From NCBI GenBank assembly GCA_022821645.1, contig JAJEDE010000002.1:62001-126000 (forward strand): a stretch of 64,000 nt of DNA. Direction: 5' to 3'. The notes under the pieces were generated by a model. The model was not told where the DNA came from and did no database searches. It worked only from the letters and a program-made list of their open reading frames with translations. The position numbers and the translations under genes are program-made. Positions 18,096 through 26,754 of the stretch are shown here, in pieces (positions within the stretch are counted from its first letter, which is position 1; every line of letters starts with the position of its first letter). Source of the stretch: Chloroflexota bacterium (lineage in GTDB: Bacteria > Chloroflexota > UBA11872).

Positions 18096-19007
18096 GTGAC
18101 CTCGGATTCGCAACCCACCTGGGAGGTCCCCGAGCCTCTCGCCGTGTGCGAGGTGAGCGTTGATGAGAGCACGCGGGTCGTCCTGCGGCGACACGGCAAT
18201 CCATCCGGACCGCGCCTAGTCCTCAGCCATGGAAATGGCCTCGCCATCGACCTTTACTACCCTTTTTGGTCACTCCTGGCCGACGACTTCGACCTCGTCA
18301 TCTACGACCTCAGGAATCATGGCTGGAATGCCCTGAGTCAGTTGGAAGATCACAACGTTCCGACGCTGGTGCGCGACCACGACCGGATTCTGGAGGCGAT
18401 TGATACCAACTTCGGAGACAAGCCGAAGGTTGGCGTGTTTCATTCCGTGTCGGCGCTGACAACGCTGCTGTCGCCCGCCAAGGGCCGCGGACTCTCAGCG
18501 CTCGTCCTGTTTGATCCCCCGCTGTGCAGACCCGGCGCCAGTTACGAGGAGTTTGACGCCGCCGCGATGCGAACCGCCGCGATGACCAGACGGCGCACCG
18601 AGCTGTTTCAGTCCGTCGACCAGTTCGCCGATCTCCTGAGCTTCGTGCCGACCTTTTATCGGTCAGTTCCCGGGACCTGGGATCTTGCGGCCCGGACGAC
18701 GCTTCGAGAGCGCAAGGAGCGGGACGGCTATGAACTGCGCTGTCCGCGCGATTACGAAGCGCAGATTGTCGACTACGCCAGCGCATTTGCCGTGCTCGTG
18801 GACTTCGATGCATTTCACTGCCCGATCAAGGTTGTTGGAGCCGACCCGACGTTGCCGTACTCGTATCTGCCAACGTTCGACCTGAGCCACGTATTGACCG
18901 TGGACTACGACTTTCTTCCCGAGACGACGCACTTCCTGCAACTTGAGCAACCCGAGGCGTGCGCCCGGTCGATGCGCGATTTCCTGGATCAGATCGCGCC
19001 GGACTGA
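18096..19007 (+). CDS. alpha/beta hydrolase, possible PKS release enzyme
   Basis: A 303-residue alpha/beta hydrolase-fold protein. The first strand and oxyanion region read LVLSHGNGLAIDLYYPFW, followed by FDLVIYDLRNHGWN. The nucleophile elbow reads GVFHSVSA, placing Ser117 in an H-S-V-S context instead of the usual GxSxG. A late acid/His pair is plausible (Asp residues near LTVDYDFLPETTHFLQLEQPE). It starts with GTG at 18096 and a weak ribosome site. As the fourth gene of the PKS-ACP-PPTase set, it could hydrolyse or transfer the finished acyl chain from the carrier protein, or edit stalled chains. This is inference from context; it has no obvious type II thioesterase signature beyond the fold, and an unrelated esterase role is possible. 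Confidence 0.75.
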   Translation: MTSDSQPTWEVPEPLAVCEVSVDESTRVVLRRHGNPSGPRLVLSHGNGLAIDLYYPFWSLLADDFDLVIYDLRNHGWNALSQLEDHNVPTLVRDHDRILEAIDTNFGDKPKVGVFHSVSALTTLLSPAKGRGLSALVLFDPPLCRPGASYEEFDAAAMRTAAMTRRRTELFQSVDQFADLLSFVPTFYRSVPGTWDLAARTTLRERKERDGYELRCPRDYEAQIVDYASAFAVLVDFDAFHCPIKVVGADPTLPYSYLPTFDLSHVLTVDYDFLPETTHFLQLEQPEACARSMRDFLDQIAPD

Positions 19008-19051
19008 AGCTCGCGCCCAGCCCAGGTTGACGCGACCGGGGCCCGCTGCAG

Positions 19052-20794
19052 CTACGGGGAGGCGTCGACCCGGACTGTGACGATGTCTAATCCCTGATAT
19101 TTCTGGTGCCGGACGGACGATGCGTAGTGTCGTAACAGTCGAAACGACAGGTCTCGATCGTCCATCGTCTCGGTCTCCTCATCCAAGTACGCCAGACGAT
19201 CCGCGAGATTCGCCTCCTCGAACACCGTCAGGAATTCCAGTTCCACGGCCGTGCCCTCGGGACTTGCCGTGACTATCAGGCGCGGCGCCTTTTCTTCCAG
19301 GCACAGATCGTCCGGCTGCAAGAGACTCGAGAGCGCCTCCTCACCCGCCGATCGCAGCCGTTCGGTCGAGGCGGCGTTCCAGCGCATCGCGGAGGCAACT
19401 TCCTGGAGAAATGCGTCAAGACGCGGCAGGTCGGCCATGTCCAGCCGCGTCTCAAGTCGTCGGCCTCGCGACTTTGTCAGCTCCAGCAGGACTGTCAGCC
19501 CAATTGCTGTCGCGGCGCCAACGGTGATGCCGTTACCGAGCAAGGAGCTCCATGGCTCGTCAAGCAGATCTTCGAATACGTTCCGGTTCTGGAAGCCAAC
19601 GCCCAAGGCAAATGCCAGGCCCACGACAAGGGTGGTTTGACCGTCCAGCCCGGCCCGCGCGACGGTCCGAACACCCTCGATGAATAGCATCCCAATCGCC
19701 ACCAGCAGGAAGGCACCCATCACGGGGTTGGGAATGGTGAGCAGCAAGCCTGTGACCTTGGGAAAGACGGCAAGGGCGACCAGGATGATCCCGATGGCGT
19801 AGCCAACACGACGTGCGGCAACGCCCGTTAGCGTGATGAGCGAGACGCTGGACGACGAGTAGGAGGTCGTGGGTGGGGTCCCAACCAGCCCGGCTATCAG
19901 CATGCCCAGGGCACTGGCGTAGACCGTGCCCTGGATCAGGCGGAAATCTGTGGCCCGCGGACGCCGCCAGGCCACCTGCTGCACGACCACCCCGTCGCCG
20001 ACAGCCTTGATTGCCTGCACGAGCGTTACGACCAGGAACATCGGGAGCAACGCCCAAAACCCTGGGGCTGGCGTCAAGTCAAGTCCAGGGATGACTGCGT
20101 CGGGTATCCCGATCCACGGCGAGTCAAGCAGGCGGTCGAGGTCGTACAGGCCGAAGGCCGCCGCGGCCGCGCAGCCCGTCGCGATGCCGATCAGCGGCGA
20201 CCAGATTCGCAACGCGCCTGGCGCGCGCAGGGCAAGAATCGTCGTCACAGCCAGCGTCACCGCCGCCACTACGGGTCCCGCGAACGTTGGCGACCCCTCC
20301 GGGACCTCCTGAAACCGATCAAACGAGATGGGCAGAAGAATCACCGCGATGAGCATGAGGACAGTTCCAGAGACGGCCGGCGTGATGATGCGGCGCAGTT
20401 GTGGCAGCCACGTCGCCACGGCCAGATAGAACAGCGACGAGAGCACCAGCAGACTTGCCAGGGTGGCCGGGCCTCCCTCGGACAGTGCCAGCACGGAGAC
20501 GGCGATGAAGTTGGGAGTGATTCCGGTCACCAGCACGTGGCCCAGGCCCAGGCGCCCGACCCTGACCGCCTGAAAAACAGTGACGATACCGCTGACGATC
20601 AGTGCCGCAAACACAGCCCAGGTCAGGTACCGCTCATCCTGACCAGCCGCCAGTGCGCTGACAGCGACAACCAGCACAATCGGCGCCAAGACCAGCAAAA
20701 CGCCCTGAAGCCCGACGCCTATCGCCACGAGCGGCGGGCATGGCTCGCCGGGCTCGTACCGAATTGACTGGTCGGCTTGGATCGTCGCCAACAT
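19052..20794 (-). CDS. NCS2 xanthine/uracil-type permease with C-terminal ATPase-like domain
   Basis: A 580-residue membrane protein. Residues about 20-438 are an NCS2 (xanthine/uracil permease, SLC23-like) transporter with some 12-14 hydrophobic segments; recognisable parts are ITPAVSGTVLMLIAVIL, VGTPPTTSYSSSSVSLITLTGV and PKVTGLLLTIPNPVMGAF. The usual NVG of the substrate motif is replaced by SSVS. Residues about 439-580 are soluble and resemble a degenerate RsbW/HATPase_c_2 domain: LRSAGEEALSSLL at the place of the N-box, and FRLLRHYASSVRHQKYQGLDIVTVRV at the C-terminal strand region. The N-box Asn is not seen, so ATP binding is doubtful. I prefer the ATG at 20794, with GGGAGG close upstream, over the longer frame to 20878. 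It is convergent with the PKS cluster. The substrate, purine or pyrimidine, is not determinable. Confidence 0.85.
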   Translation of the reverse strand: MLATIQADQSIRYEPGEPCPPLVAIGVGLQGVLLVLAPIVLVVAVSALAAGQDERYLTWAVFAALIVSGIVTVFQAVRVGRLGLGHVLVTGITPNFIAVSVLALSEGGPATLASLLVLSSLFYLAVATWLPQLRRIITPAVSGTVLMLIAVILLPISFDRFQEVPEGSPTFAGPVVAAVTLAVTTILALRAPGALRIWSPLIGIATGCAAAAAFGLYDLDRLLDSPWIGIPDAVIPGLDLTPAPGFWALLPMFLVVTLVQAIKAVGDGVVVQQVAWRRPRATDFRLIQGTVYASALGMLIAGLVGTPPTTSYSSSSVSLITLTGVAARRVGYAIGIILVALAVFPKVTGLLLTIPNPVMGAFLLVAIGMLFIEGVRTVARAGLDGQTTLVVGLAFALGVGFQNRNVFEDLLDEPWSSLLGNGITVGAATAIGLTVLLELTKSRGRRLETRLDMADLPRLDAFLQEVASAMRWNAASTERLRSAGEEALSSLLQPDDLCLEEKAPRLIVTASPEGTAVELEFLTVFEEANLADRLAYLDEETETMDDRDLSFRLLRHYASSVRHQKYQGLDIVTVRVDASP

Positions 20795-21251
20795 TGACCT
20801 CCCCAGCGGCCATCCGACGTAGAGCGTAACTGCCGCCGTCGGGCATTCAGCGACTGGAGATTCGCGTTCGGCGTCCAATTCGGGGGACCGAAGCGATCAT
20901 TTGGCAAGAGCCGCAGCAATCCCGGCGAGCACGCACGGCAGTCACTGTCACGTCTCGATTGCTAGCAGACGTGTGCAACGTCAGTGGGTCCTGATTCAAA
21001 GATCCGAGACACCGCTGGGCATGGGTGGCGCGAGAGAACTCAAGCCAATGGCCTCACGGATGTGAACCGCCACGCCCTCCATAGCTAGGCCACGAGTTCC
21101 TGGGGCGCTGCCGCTCGAGATGTACGCTGCGGCATCCGGCGCACTCTCGCTGGAAGACCCGCCCGGGAGTTAGGGCGCGGCTCACCACAAGTACGCTGTC
21201 GCCAGAGTTTCCCGGCGCGATGCGGTTTCAGATGGCGCGGAGGCAGCAATT
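20795..21251. promoter_or_regulatory. divergent intergenic region
   Basis: These 457 bases separate the minus-strand permease from the plus-strand DJ-1-like gene and must carry promoters for both. The permease frame remains open to 20878, so the first 84 bases might be coding if a start further upstream is used. Beyond that I see no convincing gene, repeat or operator. Confidence 0.4.
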
Positions 21252-21842
21252 ATGGACACGGCAGCGGATGGCGTTCTGATCGTCGTGGGCGACGCCGCCG
21301 AGACGGTGGACACGCTCTACCCGATTCTGCGGCTGCAGGAAGACGGCTTTCGCCCAGTGGTGGCCGGGCCTCAGAAGCGCCGGTACCAGATGGTCCTGCA
21401 CGAGATTCCACAGACCGGCTGGGAAATCACGCGCGAATACGAGGGCTACACCATCCAGGCCGATGTGGCCTTTGCCGAGGTGCAGCCCGAGGCGTACGTG
21501 GGGATATTCTTTTCGGGGGGCCGCGCGCCCGAGTACATCCGCTACGACCCTGACCTTGTCCGCATCACGCGGTACTTTTTCGAGCGCGACAAGCCAGTGG
21601 CCTCTGTCTGCCACGGCGTGGAAATCCCCGCGTATGCGGGTGTCGTGGAGGGGCGCACAATGGCGTGTGTCCCCAAGTGCAAGTTTGACCTGGAGGTGTG
21701 CGGGGGGATCTATTCCGAGGAGACCTGGGCGATCGACGGCAACCTGGTTTCGGGGCGAACCTGGCACGACCACGGGCGGTACATGAAGCACTGGATCGAG
21801 CTGCTGAAGGCCGAGCTCGAACGCATGCGAGAGTCGCGTTGA
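21252..21842 (+). CDS. DJ-1/PfpI family protein
   Basis: A 196-residue member of the class I glutamine-amidotransferase-like DJ-1/PfpI superfamily, which includes glyoxalase III, deglycase-like and protease-like proteins. The nucleophile elbow is ASVCHGVEIPA with Cys120 and His121; the upstream acidic partner is likely within FFSGGRAPEYIRYD, residues 87-99. Two further cysteines follow in MACVPKCKFDLEVCGG. Length suits the family. It is separated by two bases from the next gene, a sugar-isomerase-like TIM barrel, so the two are probably co-translated and act in the same small-molecule pathway. The reaction cannot be told from sequence. Confidence 0.88.
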   Translation: MDTAADGVLIVVGDAAETVDTLYPILRLQEDGFRPVVAGPQKRRYQMVLHEIPQTGWEITREYEGYTIQADVAFAEVQPEAYVGIFFSGGRAPEYIRYDPDLVRITRYFFERDKPVASVCHGVEIPAYAGVVEGRTMACVPKCKFDLEVCGGIYSEETWAIDGNLVSGRTWHDHGRYMKHWIELLKAELERMRESR

Positions 21843-21844
21843 TC

Positions 21845-22687
21845 ATGGGTTATGTCAAGTTGGGTGCAGGAACTTACGCCTTTCGGGACATGGATGTGTT
21901 TGAGGCCCTGCCAGGCTTGCGCCGGATCGGGTACGAGGCCATTGAGATCCTGGCCGGCGAGGGCTGGCCAACCGCACCGGCGCGCTTGAACCGGGACGAT
22001 CGGACCAGGCTGTCGGATGCGATTCAGCAGCAGGGCTTCAAGTCGCCGGCGCTCATGGTGTTGCTGCCGCTGTGTGAGGAAGGGGCAACGCAAAGGGCGG
22101 TCGACGCCGAGTTCCGCGCCGTCTGCCAGCTGGCCCGCGATCTCTCGTTCTCGGATGACCCGTCGGTTCTCAGCTCTCCCATTGGGCACCAGAGCCCGGC
22201 GTGGGCAAGCGGCCGGGCGCGCATCGCGGACCGCCTGGTTGCGCTGGCAGACATCGCGCGGGAGCACGGGGTAATCCTGGCTGTCGAGCCACACGTCGGA
22301 AACCCGCTGGACAGCCCGGAGAAGGCCGTTTGGCTGATGGAACAGACGAATCATCCCGCGCTGCGGCTCAATTTCGATATGAGCCACTTCCACGTGCAGG
22401 GCATGGATCTGCGCCACTGCATCGAGGCATGCGTTCCGTACGCCGCGCACATTCACGTCAAGGACGGATACATCGACGCCGACGGGCAGGTTGTCTTTCA
22501 GCTGCCGGGCGAGGGAAGTCTGGACCTTGGCGAGTACTTCCGAATCCTGGCCGAGCACAACTCCACCATTCCGGTCACCGCCGAGGTCAGCGCCATGATC
22601 TGGCGGCGGCCCGATTACGATCCCTGGGCGGCGGCTGAACGGTCATTTGCCGCCCTCGATGCGGCTCGACGGGCCGCCAACAGCTAG
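21845..22687 (+). CDS. sugar phosphate isomerase/epimerase family TIM-barrel protein
   Basis: A 280-residue xylose-isomerase-like TIM barrel (AP_endonuc_2 family), whose members isomerise or epimerise sugars and inositols with a divalent metal. Recognisable elements are GYEAIEILAGEGWP near the N terminus, the metal-ligand glutamate in ILAVEPHVGNPLDSPEKA, LRLNFDMSHFHVQGMD with Asp and His ligands, and AHIHVKDGYIDADG with the HVKD signature. The ATG at 21845 follows the DJ-1-like stop by two bases; the frame is open further upstream inside that gene. It ends 21 bases from the convergent PhyH dioxygenase gene. The exact sugar is unknown. Confidence 0.88.
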   Translation: MGYVKLGAGTYAFRDMDVFEALPGLRRIGYEAIEILAGEGWPTAPARLNRDDRTRLSDAIQQQGFKSPALMVLLPLCEEGATQRAVDAEFRAVCQLARDLSFSDDPSVLSSPIGHQSPAWASGRARIADRLVALADIAREHGVILAVEPHVGNPLDSPEKAVWLMEQTNHPALRLNFDMSHFHVQGMDLRHCIEACVPYAAHIHVKDGYIDADGQVVFQLPGEGSLDLGEYFRILAEHNSTIPVTAEVSAMIWRRPDYDPWAAAERSFAALDAARRAANS

Positions 22688-22708
22688 CCTGGCGCTTCCG
22701 CCGACCGG

Positions 22709-23587
22709 TCAGTCCCAGGCATCCAGCCCCAGCAGTTTCCTGCCGAGGCTGGTCAAGACGGCCGATGACTGGGTGCGGTGCTCCCGGTCGCGCGGATCGC
22801 GGGGCCACCCGGCTCCACCGCCTGGCGACCGTGCCGGCCGGCGTTCCCGCCACGACTCGATGCGTAGTCGCCGCAGTTCGTCGTCGAGTTCTTCGGCAGG
22901 CTGCATGGTGATGTACTGGGCCAGGCGCGGTTTGTCCGAGGTGTTGTGACCGTTGCCGTGCGCCAGCATGCGGTCCCAGATAATCAGGTCGCCGGCCTTG
23001 CCGGCGATAGACTTGACCTCAAGTCCAGCAAGGTCCGGAGACCAGGGATCGCGGTCGGCGGGTTGTGTCTTCACCCAAGCGTCAAAGGCGCGGTGGAAAC
23101 CCGGAACACACTGGAAGCCGCCCTGATCCTCGGCCGTGTCGGTCAGATACAGCACCCCTTGCACCCCAAGCGGAATTGTCCGGCGAGAGGTGTCTACGTC
23201 CCAGTGGATCATGCCCGTGTGGCCCCACTCGGGCCGGTCGGCTCGGACGGGAGGCTTCATGTTGACCCGGTCCAGCGAGACCCACAGCCGCTCGCTGCCC
23301 AGGATCTGCGTGAAGGCCTGATACACCCGCGGATATTGCCGGTTGTCCCACATGGCTTGGTGTTGGTACATCGACACCATGCCGGCCTCGGAAATCGGGG
23401 TCCGCGGATCGTTCCGGTCGTACGGGGTCCACTTGTACCAGTCATCCGGGTTGTCCGGGTCCATCTCCAGGAAGTCCCAGATGACGGCGACCAGCGCCGC
23501 AAGCTGAGGCTTCGGCACGGCACCGGGCAGCACCACGTACCCGTTTTCTTCCCAGAATTCCAAGTCGCGTTCACCTAGCACCGGCAT
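22709..23587 (-). CDS. phytanoyl-CoA dioxygenase (PhyH) family protein
   Basis: A 292-residue Fe(II)/2-oxoglutarate dioxygenase of the PhyH family. The metal triad is visible as His128 and Asp130 in MIHWDVDTS and His210 in RMLAHGNGHN, with Arg221 (KPRLAQY) as the likely 2-oxoglutarate anchor. The N-terminal FWEENGYVVLPGAVP is a family hallmark. Such enzymes hydroxylate lipids, quaternary ammonium compounds or natural products, and they are often multiplied in sponge-associated and marine Chloroflexota. It stands alone on the minus strand, convergent with the isomerase gene and about 170 bases from tRNA-Thr. The C-terminal 40 residues are Arg/Pro-rich and low in complexity. The substrate is unknown. 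Confidence 0.9.
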   Translation of the reverse strand: MPVLGERDLEFWEENGYVVLPGAVPKPQLAALVAVIWDFLEMDPDNPDDWYKWTPYDRNDPRTPISEAGMVSMYQHQAMWDNRQYPRVYQAFTQILGSERLWVSLDRVNMKPPVRADRPEWGHTGMIHWDVDTSRRTIPLGVQGVLYLTDTAEDQGGFQCVPGFHRAFDAWVKTQPADRDPWSPDLAGLEVKSIAGKAGDLIIWDRMLAHGNGHNTSDKPRLAQYITMQPAEELDDELRRLRIESWRERRPARSPGGGAGWPRDPRDREHRTQSSAVLTSLGRKLLGLDAWD

Positions 23588-23753
23588 TGATCTTTTACCG
23601 CTTCAGTGGCACCAGTGCACTTTAGCGGCTGGCGCGAACCGGATGTTCGATCCGACGACGGGACCAACGCGGAGATCGGGACCCGGATTCCGTCGGCTTT
23701 GGCGCGGATGGGCTGGCGGCAGGGCACGGGCCGCCGAATCTGTAGACCTGCGG

Positions 23754-23829
23754 TGGAGCCCACATCCGGACTTGAACCGGAGACCTCGTTCTTACCAAGA
23801 ACGCGCTCTACCGACTGAGCTATGTGGGC
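23754..23829 (-). tRNA. tRNA-Thr (anticodon GGU), CCA encoded
   Basis: Read on the minus strand, a complete cloverleaf is present: acceptor GCCCACA pairing with TGTGGGC, D-arm GCTC...GAGC, anticodon stem CGTTC/GAACG around the loop TTGGTAA with anticodon GGT, a five-base variable loop, and the T-arm TCCGG-TTCAAGT-CCGGA. The discriminator base is T (23757) and the CCA end is encoded (23754-23756). The GGU anticodon reads ACC/ACU threonine codons. Confidence 0.97.
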
Positions 23830-23913
23830 CAAGAGCCGTGGCGGGGCGCTGACGCCGCGATGCTGCCGATTGCTGATCGTACCGCGTCCGCCTCGCGAGT
23901 CCCGAGGCGGGCG

Positions 23914-24402
23914 TCACCGAGCTTGCTGGGCTGCGGCCCTCGCATCCAGCAGAGCGACGATCTCGTCCACATGGGTGCTTGGATCCACTTCCGGCCAAAC
24001 GTGCTCGACGACACCGTCGGGGCCGATGAGATAGGTCACCCGATCGGCGCACGTGACACTGCGACCGCGGATTTGCTTCTGCACCCAGGCCCCGTAGGCC
24101 TCGATTACGCCGTGATCCGGGTCTGCCAGGAGCGGAAAGTTCAGGTCGTACTTCGCCGTAAACCGCTGGTGCGAGTCGACGTCGTCGTCGTTGATGCCAA
24201 GCACATCCACTCCGCGCGCAGTCAGGTCGCCCAGACTGTCGCGGAAGCCGCAGGCCTCGATGGTGCACCCGGGGGTGTCGTCACGCGGGTAGAAATAGAG
24301 CAGGACTCGCCGGCCGCGCAGGTCCGACAACGTGACCCTTGAACCGCCGGTGGCAGTGAGGGTGAATTCGGGAGCCTTGTCTCCGGGAGCTAACAGGGGC
24401 AT
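23914..24402 (-). CDS. bcp: peroxiredoxin, Bcp/PrxQ type
   Basis: A 162-residue thioredoxin-fold peroxidase that reduces hydroperoxides. The sequence DDTPGCTIEACGFRD holds the peroxidatic Cys and, five residues later, the resolving Cys typical of atypical two-Cys Bcp/PrxQ enzymes. The preceding GDKAPEFTLTATGG and VLLYFYPRDDTPGC are standard, except that the usual K before the DxTPGC is R-D-D. The C-terminal part (RVTYLIGPDGVVEHVWPEVDPSTHVDEI) is also family-like. I chose the ATG at 24402 because the fold begins immediately. It is divergent from an SDR gene and ends 84 bases before tRNA-Thr. A cytoplasmic antioxidant role is expected. Confidence 0.95.
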   Translation of the reverse strand: MPLLAPGDKAPEFTLTATGGSRVTLSDLRGRRVLLYFYPRDDTPGCTIEACGFRDSLGDLTARGVDVLGINDDDVDSHQRFTAKYDLNFPLLADPDHGVIEAYGAWVQKQIRGRSVTCADRVTYLIGPDGVVEHVWPEVDPSTHVDEIVALLDARAAAQQAR

Positions 24403-24583
24403 GTGGGCGGTTCGCAGGGATGGCAGTATTGACGCAGGCTCATTGTGCGCGACGGCCGCTTGCCGTGCGAGATGCGCGCATCCAACTGCCCGGTCGCCGC
24501 CGCCAGCCTGACCGCTGACGCTGCAAAGACCGCCCCCGGACCTGCCTGATATCTTCATCGCGACGTGCGGAGGAGACAGCCCG

Positions 24584-25360
24584 ATGCGGGACGAACTGAC
24601 AGGGAGTCCGTTTGACCTGTCTGACCGCGTGGCCCTGGTGACAGGCGCCGGTCGAGGCATCGGACGGGCAATTGCGCTAGGACTGGCCGCTGCCGGGGCC
24701 GACGTGGCCGTCTCTGCTCGATCCGCCGACCAGTTGGCCGAGGTGTGCCACGAAATCCGAGCGCTGGGTGGCCGGGCACTCGCCCTGCCCGCCGATCTGG
24801 CTGATCTGGACGCACTGGCCGGCGTATTCGAGTCAGTGGAGACCGAGTTTGGAAGACTCGACATTCTGTTCAACAACGCCGGAACCGGCTTCCGCAAGCC
24901 GCTGCTGGAGATCACGCAGGCTGACTGGGACCGAGTCGCCGACTTGAATCTGCGCAGCCTTTTCTTCGCATGCCAGCACGGCATCCGCCTTATGCAACCC
25001 CGAGGTTATGGGCGGATCATTAACACCGCCTCGCTCACTTCGTTTTTGGGCTTTGCGCAAGTTTCGGTCTACGGAGCGACCAAGGGCGGCGTTGCGCAAC
25101 TCACGAAGGCGCTGGCCGTGGAGTTTGCCCAGAGCGGCATCACCATCAATGCCATCGCCCCGGGCTACGTCTTTACGGAACTCACGCGTCCGCGCTTCGA
25201 AGACCCCGAGACCCGCGACTGGCTCATGGGGCGCATTCCCCAGGGCAGGCACGGGGAACCGAGCGACATGACCGGCACAGCGGTGTTTCTTGCCTCGGGA
25301 GCCTCGGCTTACCTAACCGGCGTGGTGGTGCCTGTCGACGGCGGCTGGCTCGCCGCATGA
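24584..25360 (+). CDS. short-chain dehydrogenase/reductase
   Basis: A 258-residue classical SDR. It has the cofactor motif TGAGRGIG at about residues 21-28, NNAG at about 102-105, a catalytic Ser in NTASLTS, YGATK as the YxxxK motif, and an INAIAPGYVFTELT segment; the ending GVVVPVDGGW is typical. Overall it looks most like gluconate 5-dehydrogenase or 2-deoxy-D-gluconate 3-dehydrogenase relatives, which start FDLSDRVALVTG, but the substrate is not certain. Start ATG 24584 has a good GGAGGAG site eight bases upstream. It is divergent from the peroxiredoxin gene and precedes the glycan region by 79 bases. Confidence 0.93.
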   Translation: MRDELTGSPFDLSDRVALVTGAGRGIGRAIALGLAAAGADVAVSARSADQLAEVCHEIRALGGRALALPADLADLDALAGVFESVETEFGRLDILFNNAGTGFRKPLLEITQADWDRVADLNLRSLFFACQHGIRLMQPRGYGRIINTASLTSFLGFAQVSVYGATKGGVAQLTKALAVEFAQSGITINAIAPGYVFTELTRPRFEDPETRDWLMGRIPQGRHGEPSDMTGTAVFLASGASAYLTGVVVPVDGGWLAA

Positions 25361-25439
25361 GGGCCTTGGCTCGACTACTTCAAGCATTTCGAGCTCAACT
25401 CATTCGCTGACCAGTTCACCAAGCCACTATCCAACCGCC

Positions 25440-26750
25440 ATGGACAGGATGCTATTGACTGCCACTTCTCAGACGCGTGTGGCCGCGTTGTTGATTTTGT
25501 TCGCCACGCTGAACGCACTCCTTTGGTCATTTGTGCGCGTACCCGGTAGCGGAGGACCTGACGAAAAGAGTCACTTCGGTGTTGTCGAACAAATGGTCTT
25601 TACCGGAAGACTCCCGGAATTCAACCCATACGAACCAGGGGCTTTTTCCGATGGCCCGGTCCGCGCTCAGGTCGCATACGAACTGACGCCAAACCTAGCA
25701 GCGATACCAGTAGCGATCACCCTTGCTGCGATAGGATCTGACGACTACGAATTCAACGTACATATCGCCCGACTATTTATGGTTGCACTTTATCCTGTCA
25801 CACTATGGTACGCATACCTCACATTACGACTAGTCTTCTCCAGTATTTCAATAGCTCCAATCTGGGGAATAGCCGCGATGGCCACAGTACCGATGTTCAC
25901 TCTCGTACATACATATTACACGAACGATGCCCCGGCTATTACGGCTTCGACGATCGCAACGTATGCACTGATTCGAGCACATCATTCGGCCTTTGCCACT
26001 TCCGACACAGTTCTTCTGGGAGTTTCGCTTGCAATCGTCGGACTCCATAAGTACACAGGCTTCTTGATGTTTCCCGTAACCGGCATCATGCTCACATGGC
26101 ATCTCTATCGACAACCAGCAGTTCTGATTCGAAGAGCCGTAATCATCTTTGGGATCGCGACTGCGATTGCTTGCTGGTGGTATGTCCGGAACTGGATGCT
26201 GTACGGCGATCCCTTCGGTGTAAGCTTCACACAAGCCGCCGTCGATGCCTCCGGCGGCGCCCCCAAGCCGCCAAGGGCACGAGGTCTCAACCCGATAGAC
26301 TTTGCCAGCCAGACCAGCTGGCTGCCTGAGAATTTTGCCTCGTTCTGGGCAGGTTATGGAGTGCACCGCCTTAAGCTCCCTGGTGCTGCATATCTGTCCT
26401 TTGTGGCACTAATCGCAGCGGCAGCTTTCGGCCTGATTTTTCGCGTTGCACGATCACTATGGCTTAGGCGTGCCCAGGACGCATCACCAGTTCTCTTCGT
26501 ATTTGGACTGCTTCATATCGGTCTATGGATGGTCAGTTTCTGGAGCAGCTACACAGTTGATGTCGCCCTGCATGGCAGGTATGTTTTCCCAACATTTGTT
26601 GCATTCATCGCTATCTTCATTTCGGGTTTGTCGGTATTTTCAAGATACGTTCGCATATCGTCTTTAGTTGCACCGATGACCATTCCCATTATGCTGGCTG
26701 CAAACGGAGCGTATTTCGTTCACTCGATTATCCCCGACGTGAATAGGTAA
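25440..26750 (+). CDS. polytopic membrane protein, GT-C/DUF2142-like glycosyltransferase candidate
   Basis: A 436-residue membrane protein with roughly ten hydrophobic segments. After the first segment an outer loop carries GGPDEKSHFGVVEQMVFTGRLP, with Asp41, Glu42 and His45; an acidic pair in this place is the hallmark of GT-C fold glycosyltransferases (PMT, ArnT, DUF2142), which transfer sugars from polyprenyl-phosphate donors outside the membrane. Further recognisable segments are VHTYYTNDAPA and WWYVRNWMLYGDPFG, the latter frequent in PMT-like proteins. DNA here is clearly richer in A+T than in most of the window, suggesting recent acquisition. The next gene begins four bases after the stop, so they form a pair. 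The donor and acceptor are unknown. Confidence 0.72.
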   Translation: MDRMLLTATSQTRVAALLILFATLNALLWSFVRVPGSGGPDEKSHFGVVEQMVFTGRLPEFNPYEPGAFSDGPVRAQVAYELTPNLAAIPVAITLAAIGSDDYEFNVHIARLFMVALYPVTLWYAYLTLRLVFSSISIAPIWGIAAMATVPMFTLVHTYYTNDAPAITASTIATYALIRAHHSAFATSDTVLLGVSLAIVGLHKYTGFLMFPVTGIMLTWHLYRQPAVLIRRAVIIFGIATAIACWWYVRNWMLYGDPFGVSFTQAAVDASGGAPKPPRARGLNPIDFASQTSWLPENFASFWAGYGVHRLKLPGAAYLSFVALIAAAAFGLIFRVARSLWLRRAQDASPVLFVFGLLHIGLWMVSFWSSYTVDVALHGRYVFPTFVAFIAIFISGLSVFSRYVRISSLVAPMTIPIMLAANGAYFVHSIIPDVNR

Positions 26751-26754
26751 TCAC

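Noticed and set aside
23588-23753. Plus-strand frame across the gap and tRNA
   Set aside because: It runs through the tRNA antisense and lacks coding features; the gap more likely holds promoters.
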